Positions 47,046 to 55,308 of a stretch of 64,000 nt of DNA are shown in pieces (position 1 is the first letter of the stretch; each line of letters starts with the position of its first letter). The position numbers and the translations under genes were made by a program. Below the pieces are notes generated by a model. The model was not told the DNA's origin. It saw only the letters and a program-made list of their open reading frames with translations, and searched no databases. Source of the DNA: Gammaproteobacteria bacterium HGW-Gammaproteobacteria-15 (GTDB taxonomy: Bacteria > Pseudomonadota > Gammaproteobacteria > Enterobacterales > Alteromonadaceae); contig PGZF01000001.1 in the NCBI GenBank assembly GCA_002840125.1, positions 1 to 64,000 on the forward strand, given 5' to 3'.

Positions 47046-48158
47046 CTAAAGATTCAAAAATGCGAGGTGCGGCATAATTACAGTCATGTTCGACTTAATT
47101 AATGCCGCACTGCCGCCGAATATCAAAGCAAATAAAGTACAGGCGGCAGTAAAGCTAACCCGCTTGTAAACGAGTTCGTGAAACTTATCCATCAGGTTCC
47201 ACAACATAAACAATGCACCCACCCAGAACATGGTATCAAGTTGATAGAGCAGGGCGATGATAATAACAGCCAGCCCACTGATAAGTGCTGCCAGCTCTGC
47301 AATAAATCGCAGCCAAAACCGGTGCTTTAGCAAGAAAAAGCTTAGGTAGCCAAGTGCAGTAAAATACGCCAACGGCAATACGGTTAGCATGCCCAGCTCA
47401 AAAGCTTGTAGGGTTTGTCTAACAGGCATTAAGGCAGACAGCCAGGTAGTATAAAAGATCAGCCATGCCAGCAGCGTTAACAACAGACAGGCGAGAGCTA
47501 AACGCAGTACCACAGCTATACGAGCTTCGTTAACACCAACTGCAATCATTCCCGGCGTAATCAACATGACAAAGCCTAAACTGTAAACAAAGGCGATAAC
47601 ACTACAAACACCGAAAACGCTATTGTCAAAGCACCATGCCAGAAGGCCCAGCACCAGCATTAACAGCCATCCAGTCCATCGGCGTGCTTTACCTGGATTC
47701 TCAATACGGCTATTTACAGAATAAGCCAGCACACCAGCCAACGAGAACCCTGCTACCAATACAACGTATTCCTGGTGGAAGACCAGCAACGTGACTGTGG
47801 ATGCTACATATACCAGTGCTTCATTCAGGATTGCTGGGAAATACGACATTATTTTGGCAACGAGTGCCAGTAACAATAGTGCTGAAATACTGTATAAAGC
47901 TGACGTAAAGCTGTCTATCCGTTGTTCGGTGGCTGATGCTGACGGCATATCTTCGAGTGATATCTGGTATCTGCTGTAAGCCTGCTGTTTAATACTTTCA
48001 GACTTCTCGTTAAACACAGCTTCAGTTATCGCATTTTCAGCTTTTAACTCTAACAGCAATTGATATTGGGCACGCAGCTCTGCTGCTGAGTCAGGTGTGT
48101 ATTCGGTGGCAAGGCTTATAAAGGGTAAGAAAACTAATAGTATAAAAATAAAACGCAT
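47046..48158 (-). CDS. Polytopic membrane protein of unknown function
   Basis: A 370-residue protein with a signal-like N terminus (about 18 residues), a 70-residue extracytoplasmic helical part and then eight or nine hydrophobic helices (from about residue 85). No family is recognised. It is the last of three minus-strand genes with overlaps or small gaps, after the hydrolase-like and unknown proteins. In toxin cassettes a polytopic partner of a lipase can be an immunity protein or a transporter; this is speculation. It lies between duplicated chemoreceptor sequences and is probably acquired. Confidence 0.72.
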   Translation of the reverse strand: MRFIFILLVFLPFISLATEYTPDSAAELRAQYQLLLELKAENAITEAVFNEKSESIKQQAYSRYQISLEDMPSASATEQRIDSFTSALYSISALLLLALVAKIMSYFPAILNEALVYVASTVTLLVFHQEYVVLVAGFSLAGVLAYSVNSRIENPGKARRWTGWLLMLVLGLLAWCFDNSVFGVCSVIAFVYSLGFVMLITPGMIAVGVNEARIAVVLRLALACLLLTLLAWLIFYTTWLSALMPVRQTLQAFELGMLTVLPLAYFTALGYLSFFLLKHRFWLRFIAELAALISGLAVIIIALLYQLDTMFWVGALFMLWNLMDKFHELVYKRVSFTAACTLFALIFGGSAALIKSNMTVIMPHLAFLNL

Positions 48159-48164
48159 CTGGCT

Positions 48165-48995
48165 TTATTGCTCTTTATTGGTAAGTAAGTTATCAGCTGT
48201 ATTATCAACCGGGCTCACTTTTAAGCTATCCAGTACCATTTGTTGGGTCGCTTTGGCGTGTTTAAGCCAGCGCTTATTTCCGTACCCAGGGGCGTAGAGT
48301 GTAAAGCTAATTGCAAAGCAAAATTGTTCGCTCAACGGCAGGCAGTAATAATCTACCCCTCTTAATGAAGCAGGAAAGGGTTTGTCTACATAAGATACCC
48401 ATTCCATACCATGCATTGTAATGATTTTTGCTGGTTCCAGAGGTGGATAGTTAATGGATAAGGCAATATGTTTTTCAAGATTATCTAACCGGCTGGTAGA
48501 CCCTCTGGAGGCAGCTAATTCTGCTTCAGCACGAATCTTTTGTCTGGTACGGGTATTCACCCCCCTAGCTTGTTCGCAGGGATCATCCGGTGTTATTTCG
48601 GCGTTATAATGTTCATCATATTCGCGAATAAGGTAGTCAGCCAATTGTTGCCGATCTAATGCATTTACGTCAGACGGAACCCGTTTTAGCCAGAGAGAAC
48701 AAAATAAGTGGCCTAGTTCACCATCGCCAAAGCGTAGTAAAGGGAACATATAAAACCAGCAGCGAGTTTGCAAATGCACGTAATAATGTTGTCTTTGTTG
48801 TTCCATATTACGTTCAAACCAGCCCGGCGTTTTATAAGGAAAATTAACATGACGAGGTGATGCAATGGTTTCGACATTAGAATGCGGCAAGCGCACTTGC
48901 ACCTGAATATCTTCCAGTAAAAACCGGTGTATTTGCTGGCGATTTAAATCCGGCCCACCGGCAAAACCCTGCCATACATTTTTAACTAAGCCCAT
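48165..48995 (-). CDS. Unknown cytoplasmic protein in the hydrolase operon
   Basis: A 276-residue hydrophilic protein without signal peptide or clear membrane segments. It has aromatic-rich blocks (TRCWFYMFPLLRFGDGELG, WVSYVDKPFPASLRG) and resembles no family I know. Its ATG shares one base with the stop of the hydrolase-like gene (TAATG), so the two are translationally coupled and likely work together. It could be an adaptor, a chaperone or an immunity protein for the hydrolase. Confidence 0.72.
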   Translation of the reverse strand: MGLVKNVWQGFAGGPDLNRQQIHRFLLEDIQVQVRLPHSNVETIASPRHVNFPYKTPGWFERNMEQQRQHYYVHLQTRCWFYMFPLLRFGDGELGHLFCSLWLKRVPSDVNALDRQQLADYLIREYDEHYNAEITPDDPCEQARGVNTRTRQKIRAEAELAASRGSTSRLDNLEKHIALSINYPPLEPAKIITMHGMEWVSYVDKPFPASLRGVDYYCLPLSEQFCFAISFTLYAPGYGNKRWLKHAKATQQMVLDSLKVSPVDNTADNLLTNKEQ

Positions 48996-50182
48996 TAGCG
49001 AACCTTACCTGCATGCATCTGAATATATCGTTGTACCTGTGCTGCTTTTTTATGATTACCCAACATCCATAATTGCTGCCTGTAAGTTTCGATGCCGAGA
49101 TAAGGCAACGTATGTGGGCTTACACCTGGGCCTGAGTTTGGCCCAAATACCAAACCGCAGAATTTCAAGCTGCGGCATAAACTGCTGGGTGATAAATCGT
49201 TACCACCTGCTATATTGGGTACCAGATCAAAGGGGTTATTTCTTACGGCGTTAACTTTTATACCTAAGCCACTGGCCATACTGGTTAGTCGTTGTACATT
49301 TGCGCCACTACCATGTATCGCCAACTGTTGCAGGTTTAAGCGGCCACCATAATGCGCCCGGTAATGTAATAGTGCGGCATTAAAAATAATCGCGCCCTGA
49401 CTATGCACTACCCATTTTACAGACCTGCTTTGCTGTTGCACTTGTGCCAGCACCGCAGCTATATATTGCGCATTATGGGATTTAGTGCGGCTAAGTTTAT
49501 CAAATAAACACTCTGTCAGGTCTAACATACCGCCATCAGTGGGGTTATGAAACAACGTATAGGCAGATATCGTATCCGAGCTATAAGCCGTCTGGGCATG
49601 CACGCCCATTAACCAGGCTGCTTTATTTAAATCGTTCAACATGCCATTTACTGCAGCATGCTCGGTGCGAACCTGATTGGTTGGTTCGATATTTTGTACT
49701 GAGAGACCTAAAGCGTCGATACCCCTCTCATCTTTCGCTTGATCATAACGTTGATTAGCGTCTCTACCTATATGATATAGCATGGTGCGCTCGGCTGCAG
49801 TATTGGTTTTTTCGCCAGCCAGAGTTTTATCAAAAAATATTTCATCAATCACAACCTGGCCATTGGCCGCCGTGCGGTATTCAATTAAATAATGGTAACT
49901 ACGAAACGGATACCGGGTGCGGTAGATACGCCGGAACGGGTTTAAACTGTGCTTGGTAGAGTAGGTTGTACTTGGGTAGCGGGTAACGTATTCAATCTCT
50001 TTCATGACCTGCTGCTGGTCATAATCGTTCAGGCTGGCCAGCATTAACAGTGCTTGATGAGTCAGCTGCCATTTGTTGACAAAATACTGAGCGGGTAACC
50101 GAATACCGTGCTCCTGCGCCAGATTTTTATCCAGACCGGTGTAATTAAAGGCCTGTGTCTTACCAGTGTGTATCCAGCTCAT
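48995..50182 (-). CDS. Alpha/beta-hydrolase-like protein with an HSQG nucleophile motif
   Basis: A 395-residue protein whose C-terminal half resembles lipases. WVVHSQGAIIF (H260, S261, Q262, G263) is a nucleophile elbow of the kind found in type VI secretion lipase effectors and related phospholipases; D319 in NNPFDLVP and H357 in VSPHTLPYL are suited to complete a triad. The N-terminal half is of unknown type and has no signal peptide. GGGAGG lies six bases before the ATG, so expression should be good. A lipase-type toxin or effector with partner genes is a plausible reading but no secretion gene is present in the window. Confidence 0.75.
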   Translation of the reverse strand: MSWIHTGKTQAFNYTGLDKNLAQEHGIRLPAQYFVNKWQLTHQALLMLASLNDYDQQQVMKEIEYVTRYPSTTYSTKHSLNPFRRIYRTRYPFRSYHYLIEYRTAANGQVVIDEIFFDKTLAGEKTNTAAERTMLYHIGRDANQRYDQAKDERGIDALGLSVQNIEPTNQVRTEHAAVNGMLNDLNKAAWLMGVHAQTAYSSDTISAYTLFHNPTDGGMLDLTECLFDKLSRTKSHNAQYIAAVLAQVQQQSRSVKWVVHSQGAIIFNAALLHYRAHYGGRLNLQQLAIHGSGANVQRLTSMASGLGIKVNAVRNNPFDLVPNIAGGNDLSPSSLCRSLKFCGLVFGPNSGPGVSPHTLPYLGIETYRQQLWMLGNHKKAAQVQRYIQMHAGKVR

Positions 50183-50303
50183 TTCTAACCTCCCTGTATC
50201 AATTTAACTTGCGCAGCATACATAATTTCTTTTTGTAACTCAACGTTCACAAATTAATTTCATTTGAAGTGCGTTTGCTTGAATTTGACAAGCGGAGGCA
50301 GCT

Positions 50304-50462
50304 CAGGATATCAACAAACGTATTCAGGGTATTCAGCAGGACTTTGCCAACGCCGTGCAATCTATGGCAAAAGCAAAATCGACCGAGCTTTCAGTAACCA
50401 GCCAGCAACTGCGAAAAATTGTCAGCGATATGAAAAAATCGCTTAGCGGTTTTAAACTCTAA
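50304..50462 (+). pseudogene. In-frame remnant of the chemoreceptor 3' end
   Basis: This stretch repeats the 3' end of the chemoreceptor gene (46629-46982) with 195 bp deleted. The retained parts, from CAGGATATCAAC to ATGGCA and from GCAAAATCGAC to the TAA, are nearly identical, and the 52 codons remain in frame, ending in SLSGFKL. It has no start codon or signalling tip. It is a recombination scar at the edge of the hydrolase operon, not a working gene. Confidence 0.9.
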
Positions 50463-50477
50463 ACCGGTATTTAAACG

Positions 50478-50515
50478 TAGAAACAAAAAAAAGCCCCGCA
50501 AAAGCGGAGCTTTTT
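50478..50515. terminator. Hairpin copy 2, after the chemoreceptor remnant
   Basis: GTAGAAACAAAAAAAAGCCCC leads into AAGCCCCGC-AAAA-GCGGAGCTT with one mismatch, followed by TTTT. It corresponds to copies at 46999-47038 and 53048-53085 and is the terminator that originally stood between the chemoreceptor and the tRNA. Confidence 0.8.
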
Positions 50516-50518
50516 AGA

Positions 50519-50554
50519 GAATTTAATCGTCGGTTGGAGAGGATTCGAACCTCC
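50519..50554. repeat. Duplicated tRNA-Pro 3' end (attachment-site-like), left copy
   Basis: 33 of 36 bases match 53091-53126, which covers the downstream flank, CCA, acceptor strand and T arm of tRNA-Pro. Homology stops at the T-arm stem. The CCA is lost here and no 5' half of a tRNA follows. This fits the left att site of an element that used the tRNA gene. Confidence 0.8.
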
Positions 50555-50740
50555 ACGCTCCATGATAGCAGTGTGTAAGGTTTTTTAGTTTAAAAACAGT
50601 CGGTTATACAAGCAGTCCGTGCTTTTTTGCCGTGCAAAAATCCCGCTTTGGCGTCAAAGTGCAAACTATACAAATCAATAAGTTAGCGTTATGCTACCAC
50701 AGTATATTACGGTGAAACATAATGATGAGATCGCTATTCA

Positions 50741-51643
50741 ATGAACATGATTTCTGTATACTCACGCCACTTTTCCAGTGGAGAAATAAGTGACTCCGAG
50801 TTAGAGGTGCTGAGGGCAAGCTGGGCCGGTATACTCTCAATTTATGAAATCTACCTACAGTATTCTTTAGTCACCACATCTCTTATAAATTTCAAAAAAA
50901 CAATGTACTCCAGGGCAATTGATGTCAGCGAGTTAGATAATTCTGACCTTCAGAAAACAAGCGAAACTTTTATTGATGCAGAGAATTCGGTCATGTACCT
51001 ATCTGCATCTTTGATTAAATTTGTCAAAATTTTACCAGCTTTGTTCAGCAAATGTTTTCTTAATGAAGCGAATGTTTGTGGTGATACAGAAGGCAAGATC
51101 ACGGATTTGTACAATGAAAGTAATCGAGTGTACATGTTCGTTTATGAGTTGAGAAATGCCATTGTTCACAACAGGGTTTCAGTTTCAGTTAGAAGTGGGA
51201 TAAGCAGAGAGTTAATTGCGAACGAAAGCGCGATGTACATAGGTTACTACTTAAATCTTGTTAAGTTTGCCGAACAACATGTTGACACGAAAACCAAAAG
51301 AAAAAGGTTGTTGGCCGCAACCGATATGCTGGCTGATGCACAAGGAGACGTGGATTTGGTAAAAGTGATGTCCCAGCTTGCTCGCAGGATTTATGAACAT
51401 TTAGTTACTCCCCAAAAGGCTGCGCTAAAAATTCAGCTGGACTCATACAACAGAATATCCTCAGATTTATTATTACGAAATCGATTGCTTAATGCTGAAG
51501 ACATTGAATATGTACATGTGAAGCTCGATGAGGAATTACTATATTCATCTGAAGTATTATCTCGTGTGTACGCAATTTCAAATTTAATCTATTCACCTAT
51601 TAAAGGAACTAGCATCACAATCACTCCGTCAGTAATTAAATAG
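50741..51643 (+). CDS. HEPN-like protein (RX4H motif), function unknown
   Basis: A 300-residue, mainly helical protein in AT-rich DNA with codon use unlike the neighbours, indicating transfer. RNAIVH (R138 to H143) is an RX4H motif with a polar residue after the arginine, the catalytic pattern of HEPN ribonucleases found in toxins and phage-defence systems, and is set in VYELRNAIVHNR. No signal peptide. The start is uncertain: ATG at 50741 or 50747, without a strong ribosome binding site. It lies between a duplicated tRNA end and an ImmA/IrrE-type gene. The HEPN reading rests on the motif and helical context only; a structural HEPN without activity is possible. Confidence 0.68.
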   Translation: MNMISVYSRHFSSGEISDSELEVLRASWAGILSIYEIYLQYSLVTTSLINFKKTMYSRAIDVSELDNSDLQKTSETFIDAENSVMYLSASLIKFVKILPALFSKCFLNEANVCGDTEGKITDLYNESNRVYMFVYELRNAIVHNRVSVSVRSGISRELIANESAMYIGYYLNLVKFAEQHVDTKTKRKRLLAATDMLADAQGDVDLVKVMSQLARRIYEHLVTPQKAALKIQLDSYNRISSDLLLRNRLLNAEDIEYVHVKLDEELLYSSEVLSRVYAISNLIYSPIKGTSITITPSVIK

Positions 51644-51905
51644 CCGGCTCTGCTGTTGGGACTTTCACCCATTGCACATGTCATTCTTGGTTTTCGCATC
51701 GGTGACGCTGCACGTGCCTGTGGTCCTATGTCGGTGGACAGTTGAATGGATAGTGGCGTACTTCGTGAAACATTGGCCTTGCTTCTGCGCCAAGTGACCG
51801 AGTGAATTTAAACGTTAGCCTGAGCTAAATACAGTTCCCATTAACACTTCTTTTGTAAATGAGCTATCGTTAATCGATTGCTTTTTATACAAAAAGGTTT
51901 ATTGC

Positions 51906-53006
51906 ATGACAGCACCTCTGAATTTGATAATCAAAGATCGTCAACGGCTACAAAATCCATGGGCACATCTCGATGATGAAGGTGAATTTAGCGCTGACAT
52001 GCCCAGCCAATTAGCTGCCACTAACATAAATAAAGATCAAGCTGATATTGCTGCGGCTAATGGAGGTCCTCGGCACCCGTATGAAGTGTTAGCTGACCAG
52101 ATTGATGATGATGAAATTAAAGTGCCATCATCTTTAAACACTTATCCCGGCATTCCGGCGACAAATTATGAAAGCAAAGAACTGCACGAAGGTTACAAAG
52201 GTAGCCTGAACCGCTACGCAGTAGCGGCAAACCAGGAAGAAGATGAGTTCTTGTCTGCTGGCGGTAATGAAAAACAGAACGCACCTTTACCGCTGCTGCA
52301 ATTTAATCAGCTTGTGACTGATAGCAAAGGCAAAATTAGCTATAAGCATATTGAAGAGGCAGCCCGAAAACTCGCTCATGCCATATGGCATCAGAAAGAA
52401 GCGCTTTGGCCGAACGGTGTGCCTGATGATCCGGCAGAGTTGCTGAACCCTGAAAAGGCGTTTGAACTGTTGGGGTATAAGGTATCTAAAAGAAGCTCCT
52501 TGGGTGTGATCGAAGGCGATATTGATGTAGCCGGAATTATAGACAAAGACAATCGAACAGCAGAACTCTCGCTGTTAATGCCACCTGAAATTATGAATTT
52601 TACAGCTGCTCATGAAGTAGGGCATGCCATTATGCATCAGCAGTCTGGTTTACATCGTGATAAACCATTAGATGGTAGTAGCACCGCACCCCGCGACCAT
52701 ATTGAGCTTGAAGCCGACAAGTTTGCAGTATATTTTTTAATGCCCGCTAAATTAGTTACCAGCCGCTTTAACGCGCGGTTCTCAGAGGACGTGTTGTTAC
52801 GGGATAACCTGCAATATCTGCTTAATAGTAGTAACGATAAACGCATAGAAAAGGAGTTATCGACCAAACGGGGGCTGGCTAGAGCTTTAGCAGGTTTGGA
52901 TCGTATAAACGGTGAAGCAGTATTCTCGCTTGCTGAGCAATTCAAGGTTTCCAGAGAAGCAATGGCTATTCGGCTGGAAGAGTTGTGCTTGATACCAGAA
53001 TACTAA
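51906..53006 (+). CDS. ImmA/IrrE-family zinc metallopeptidase
   Basis: A 366-residue protein with a C-terminal ImmA/IrrE domain (about 150-366). HEVGH (H236-H240) is the zinc-binding HEXXH, and ELEADKFAVYFLMP gives the third ligand glutamate in the usual context; the C-terminal FKVSREAMAIRLEEL is typical of the family. The N-terminal 150 residues are acidic, low in structure, and not recognised. Such peptidases cleave repressors or antitoxins and are frequent in mobile elements and TA loci. The 262 bp before it hold no gene I can identify. It may act on a regulator in the same island. Confidence 0.85.
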   Translation: MTAPLNLIIKDRQRLQNPWAHLDDEGEFSADMPSQLAATNINKDQADIAAANGGPRHPYEVLADQIDDDEIKVPSSLNTYPGIPATNYESKELHEGYKGSLNRYAVAANQEEDEFLSAGGNEKQNAPLPLLQFNQLVTDSKGKISYKHIEEAARKLAHAIWHQKEALWPNGVPDDPAELLNPEKAFELLGYKVSKRSSLGVIEGDIDVAGIIDKDNRTAELSLLMPPEIMNFTAAHEVGHAIMHQQSGLHRDKPLDGSSTAPRDHIELEADKFAVYFLMPAKLVTSRFNARFSEDVLLRDNLQYLLNSSNDKRIEKELSTKRGLARALAGLDRINGEAVFSLAEQFKVSREAMAIRLEELCLIPEY

Positions 53007-53047
53007 ATTTGTACTTAAGGCCGACAAACCGGCTTTAGATGTTAGTT

Positions 53048-53085
53048 GCAGAAACAACAAAGCCCCGCATAAGCGGGGCTTTGTG
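53048..53085 (-). terminator. tRNA-Pro terminator (hairpin copy 3)
   Basis: AAAGCCCCGC-ATAA-GCGGGGCTTT, a perfect 10-bp stem (53059-53082). On the minus strand, in the tRNA direction, it is followed by GTTGTTTC. It may also end the ImmA/IrrE gene on the plus strand. Confidence 0.85.
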
Positions 53086-53090
53086 TTGAG

Positions 53091-53175
<85 letters not shown>

Positions 53176-53332
53176 ACGTAGCGCGTATCATAATGATTCC
53201 CCGCCAGAATGCAATGCTGTATCGCCTGACTGCAGCAATTTTAGCCAGTTTAACAACAACCTGCCGGGCGATTAAGTAAGCATTCAGTCTTTACTGCTAT
53301 TAGTTAGGTTGCACTAATGGAGGGCAAATTTA

Positions 53333-54304
53333 ATGAAACAGACAATACTGACAAGTGCAGTACTGGCATCGTTGTCGTTACTGGCCGCTTGTGGTGGTAG
53401 TTCTTCTGATGAACTACAACCACAGATGGCCCGCTTTAGTTTGGCAATAAGCGATGCTCCGGTAAATGAGGCTAAAGTCGTTATGCTGTGTTTTAGCGAA
53501 ATTGAGTTAACCGGCAATGGCGTGGGCAATCAGAGTTTTACCGTGGGCGATGATGACGCAGCGGCAGAGGCGAATGATGAGTGCCGTGATGCTCAGGGCA
53601 CTATTATTCCCAATACCCGTGGCATAGATTTACTGCTGCTCGATGGGGCTAAGTCTGAGGCGCTGCTAACCGATGCAGATATTGAGGCTGGTAATTATGG
53701 CCAACTGCGGCTGGAAATTGCCCCCGGCAGTTATGTAGAGCTGGAAGATGGCATGCGTGAGCCGTTACAGGTGCCGTCAAATGAATTAAAGCTGGGTAGT
53801 TTAACGCTGGCAGAGGGCAGCAGTTTTAGTTATACGCTGGAGTTTGATTTACGTAAGGCGCTAATTAACCCACCTGGGCAAAATGCTTACTTAATGAAAC
53901 CAACAGGCTTGCGCCTGGTTAATAACACTGAGGTTGGCCATTTAACCGGCCAGGTAGCAGAGGGGGTGCTGATCAATAATAATTGCACTGTGGCCCCCGC
54001 AGATGCCTCTGTGCCTGTTGCAGCGGTGTATTTGTATCAGGGCGCAGATCGGCCGCTGGATCAGTTAGCCGATAACGGCGGCGATAATACCTATCAGCCT
54101 TATGCCAGTACCAATGTGTACTTTGATGGTGTAAGTGAATACCACTACAGTATTGGCTTTATTCAGGCTGATAATTACACCGTAGCGCTAAGCTGTGATG
54201 TAGACGACAACCCAGAAGCAGCCGACGATATCAGCTTTTTGCAGGCGAAAAATGTGGTGGTAAGCCCTACAGCCACACCGGTTGAAGTGGACTTTATGGA
54301 TTAA
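53333..54304 (+). CDS. DUF4382-like lipoprotein
   Basis: A 323-residue predicted lipoprotein: signal peptide with lipobox LAAC (C20) followed by a Gly/Ser linker. The MARFSLAISDAPVNEAKVVML stretch (in part) and the beta-rich sequence with FSEIEL, IDLLLLDG and YGQLRLEI match DUF4382 domains of surface lipoproteins. The protein is acidic, rich in Asp and Asn. GGAGG lies about ten bases before the ATG. Function unknown, perhaps adhesion or carbohydrate binding. Confidence 0.82.
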   Translation: MKQTILTSAVLASLSLLAACGGSSSDELQPQMARFSLAISDAPVNEAKVVMLCFSEIELTGNGVGNQSFTVGDDDAAAEANDECRDAQGTIIPNTRGIDLLLLDGAKSEALLTDADIEAGNYGQLRLEIAPGSYVELEDGMREPLQVPSNELKLGSLTLAEGSSFSYTLEFDLRKALINPPGQNAYLMKPTGLRLVNNTEVGHLTGQVAEGVLINNNCTVAPADASVPVAAVYLYQGADRPLDQLADNGGDNTYQPYASTNVYFDGVSEYHYSIGFIQADNYTVALSCDVDDNPEAADDISFLQAKNVVVSPTATPVEVDFMD

Positions 54305-54325
54305 ACAGCCCATCAGCTTATTGAA

Positions 54326-54346
54326 TGGCCGCTATTATTGCGGCCA
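54326..54346 (+). terminator. Probable terminator after the lipoprotein gene
   Basis: TGGCCGC-TATTATT-GCGGCCA, 7-bp perfect stem. The following T-rich tract is interrupted (GCTATCAACTTTTA). Confidence 0.4.
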
Positions 54347-54407
54347 GCTATCAACTTTTACGCTTTCTTGTTAGCATAGCCGTCTTTACGTCTTCAGGTG
54401 TGTCGCT

Positions 54408-55280
54408 GTGCTGTGGATCCCTTTTACCTTGCTGGCTGCATTTATGCAGGCCTGGCGCAATGCGTTTCAAAAACAACTAAGCAAAGACGTTAGCGTAGCC
54501 GGTGTTACGCTGGCACGTTTTATCTGGGCTTCGCCTTTAGCGGCGCTTTATTTATACCTGTTATATCAGTGGCAGCCGGTGGCTGTGCCGGTATTTAATG
54601 GCCATTTTGCCGGTTTTATTGTTGCGGCCTCTTTGGCACAAATACTGGCTACGGCCCTGATGGTAAAACTGTTTAAGTTAAGAAACTACGCTATAGGTGC
54701 CGGCCTGGCAAAAAGTGAAGCCGTGTTGGCTGCGGTGCTGGGCGTAGTGTTTTTTAGCGAGTCGTTAACTGTACTGGGCTGGTTTGGTGTGGCTTTAGGC
54801 GGTTGTGCGGTGTTTTTACTCAGTGGCGCCAGTTTACGCCAGTTATCTGTGCCGGTGTTGTTACTAGGCCTTGGCAGCGGTTTAGCGTTTGCGCTGACAT
54901 CCTTGTGGGTACGTCAGGCCAGTTTGGTGCTGGGCTTGCCATTTCCCTATGGCGCTGCCTGGGTATTGCTGCTGGTTATTATGCTGCAAACGCTGTTGTT
55001 GTTGCTGTGGTTAACGGTAAAAGACCGGCCCACGTTAACGGCTTTATGGCAGCGGCCCAAACTTACCTTACTGATCAGCCTGTGCAGTTGCGTTGGCTCC
55101 GTAGGTTGGTTTACCGCCATGAGCCTGGAATCGGTTGCACTGGTAAAAACCCTGGGGCAGGTTGAAGTGCTGTTTATGCTGCTGATTTCTGCTTTTGTAT
55201 TCAAAGAAAAACTGCAAAAAGCCGATCATTGGGGCCTGGCATTGATTGTACTGGCAGCTATTGCGGTAATGTGGGCCTGA
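54408..55280 (+). CDS. EamA/DMT-family transporter
   Basis: A 290-residue membrane protein of about ten helices in two EamA-type halves; WIPFTLLAAFMQAWRNAFQK opens the first, and AGLAKSEAVLAAVLGVVFF and TLGQVEVLFMLLISAFVFKE are the conserved ends of each half. GTG start at 54408 with AGG about nine bases upstream. Substrate unknown. A strong terminator overlaps its stop codon. Confidence 0.84.
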   Translation: MLWIPFTLLAAFMQAWRNAFQKQLSKDVSVAGVTLARFIWASPLAALYLYLLYQWQPVAVPVFNGHFAGFIVAASLAQILATALMVKLFKLRNYAIGAGLAKSEAVLAAVLGVVFFSESLTVLGWFGVALGGCAVFLLSGASLRQLSVPVLLLGLGSGLAFALTSLWVRQASLVLGLPFPYGAAWVLLLVIMLQTLLLLLWLTVKDRPTLTALWQRPKLTLLISLCSCVGSVGWFTAMSLESVALVKTLGQVEVLFMLLISAFVFKEKLQKADHWGLALIVLAAIAVMWA

Positions 55281-55307
55281 GGCAAACTGCCTCAGGCTGT
55301 TGCTTTT
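55275..55307. terminator. Terminator overlapping the EamA stop codon
   Basis: GCCTGAGGCA-AAC-TGCCTCAGGC, a perfect 10-bp stem including the TGA stop, then TGTTGCTTTTATT. It lies two bases before the end of the opposing aminopeptidase gene. Confidence 0.85.
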
Positions 55308-55308
55308 A

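Noticed and set aside
50519-50600. Second complete tRNA gene
   Set aside because: Only the T arm, acceptor strand and flank are present; no D arm, anticodon arm or matching 5' acceptor strand follows, and CCA is lost.
51644-51905. Integron attC-like sequence (GTTAGC at 50686 and 51818 around the HEPN-like gene)
   Set aside because: Neither GTTAGCG nor GTTAGCC fits the GTTRRRY core, and no matching inverse core or large imperfect palindrome was found. No integron integrase is seen.
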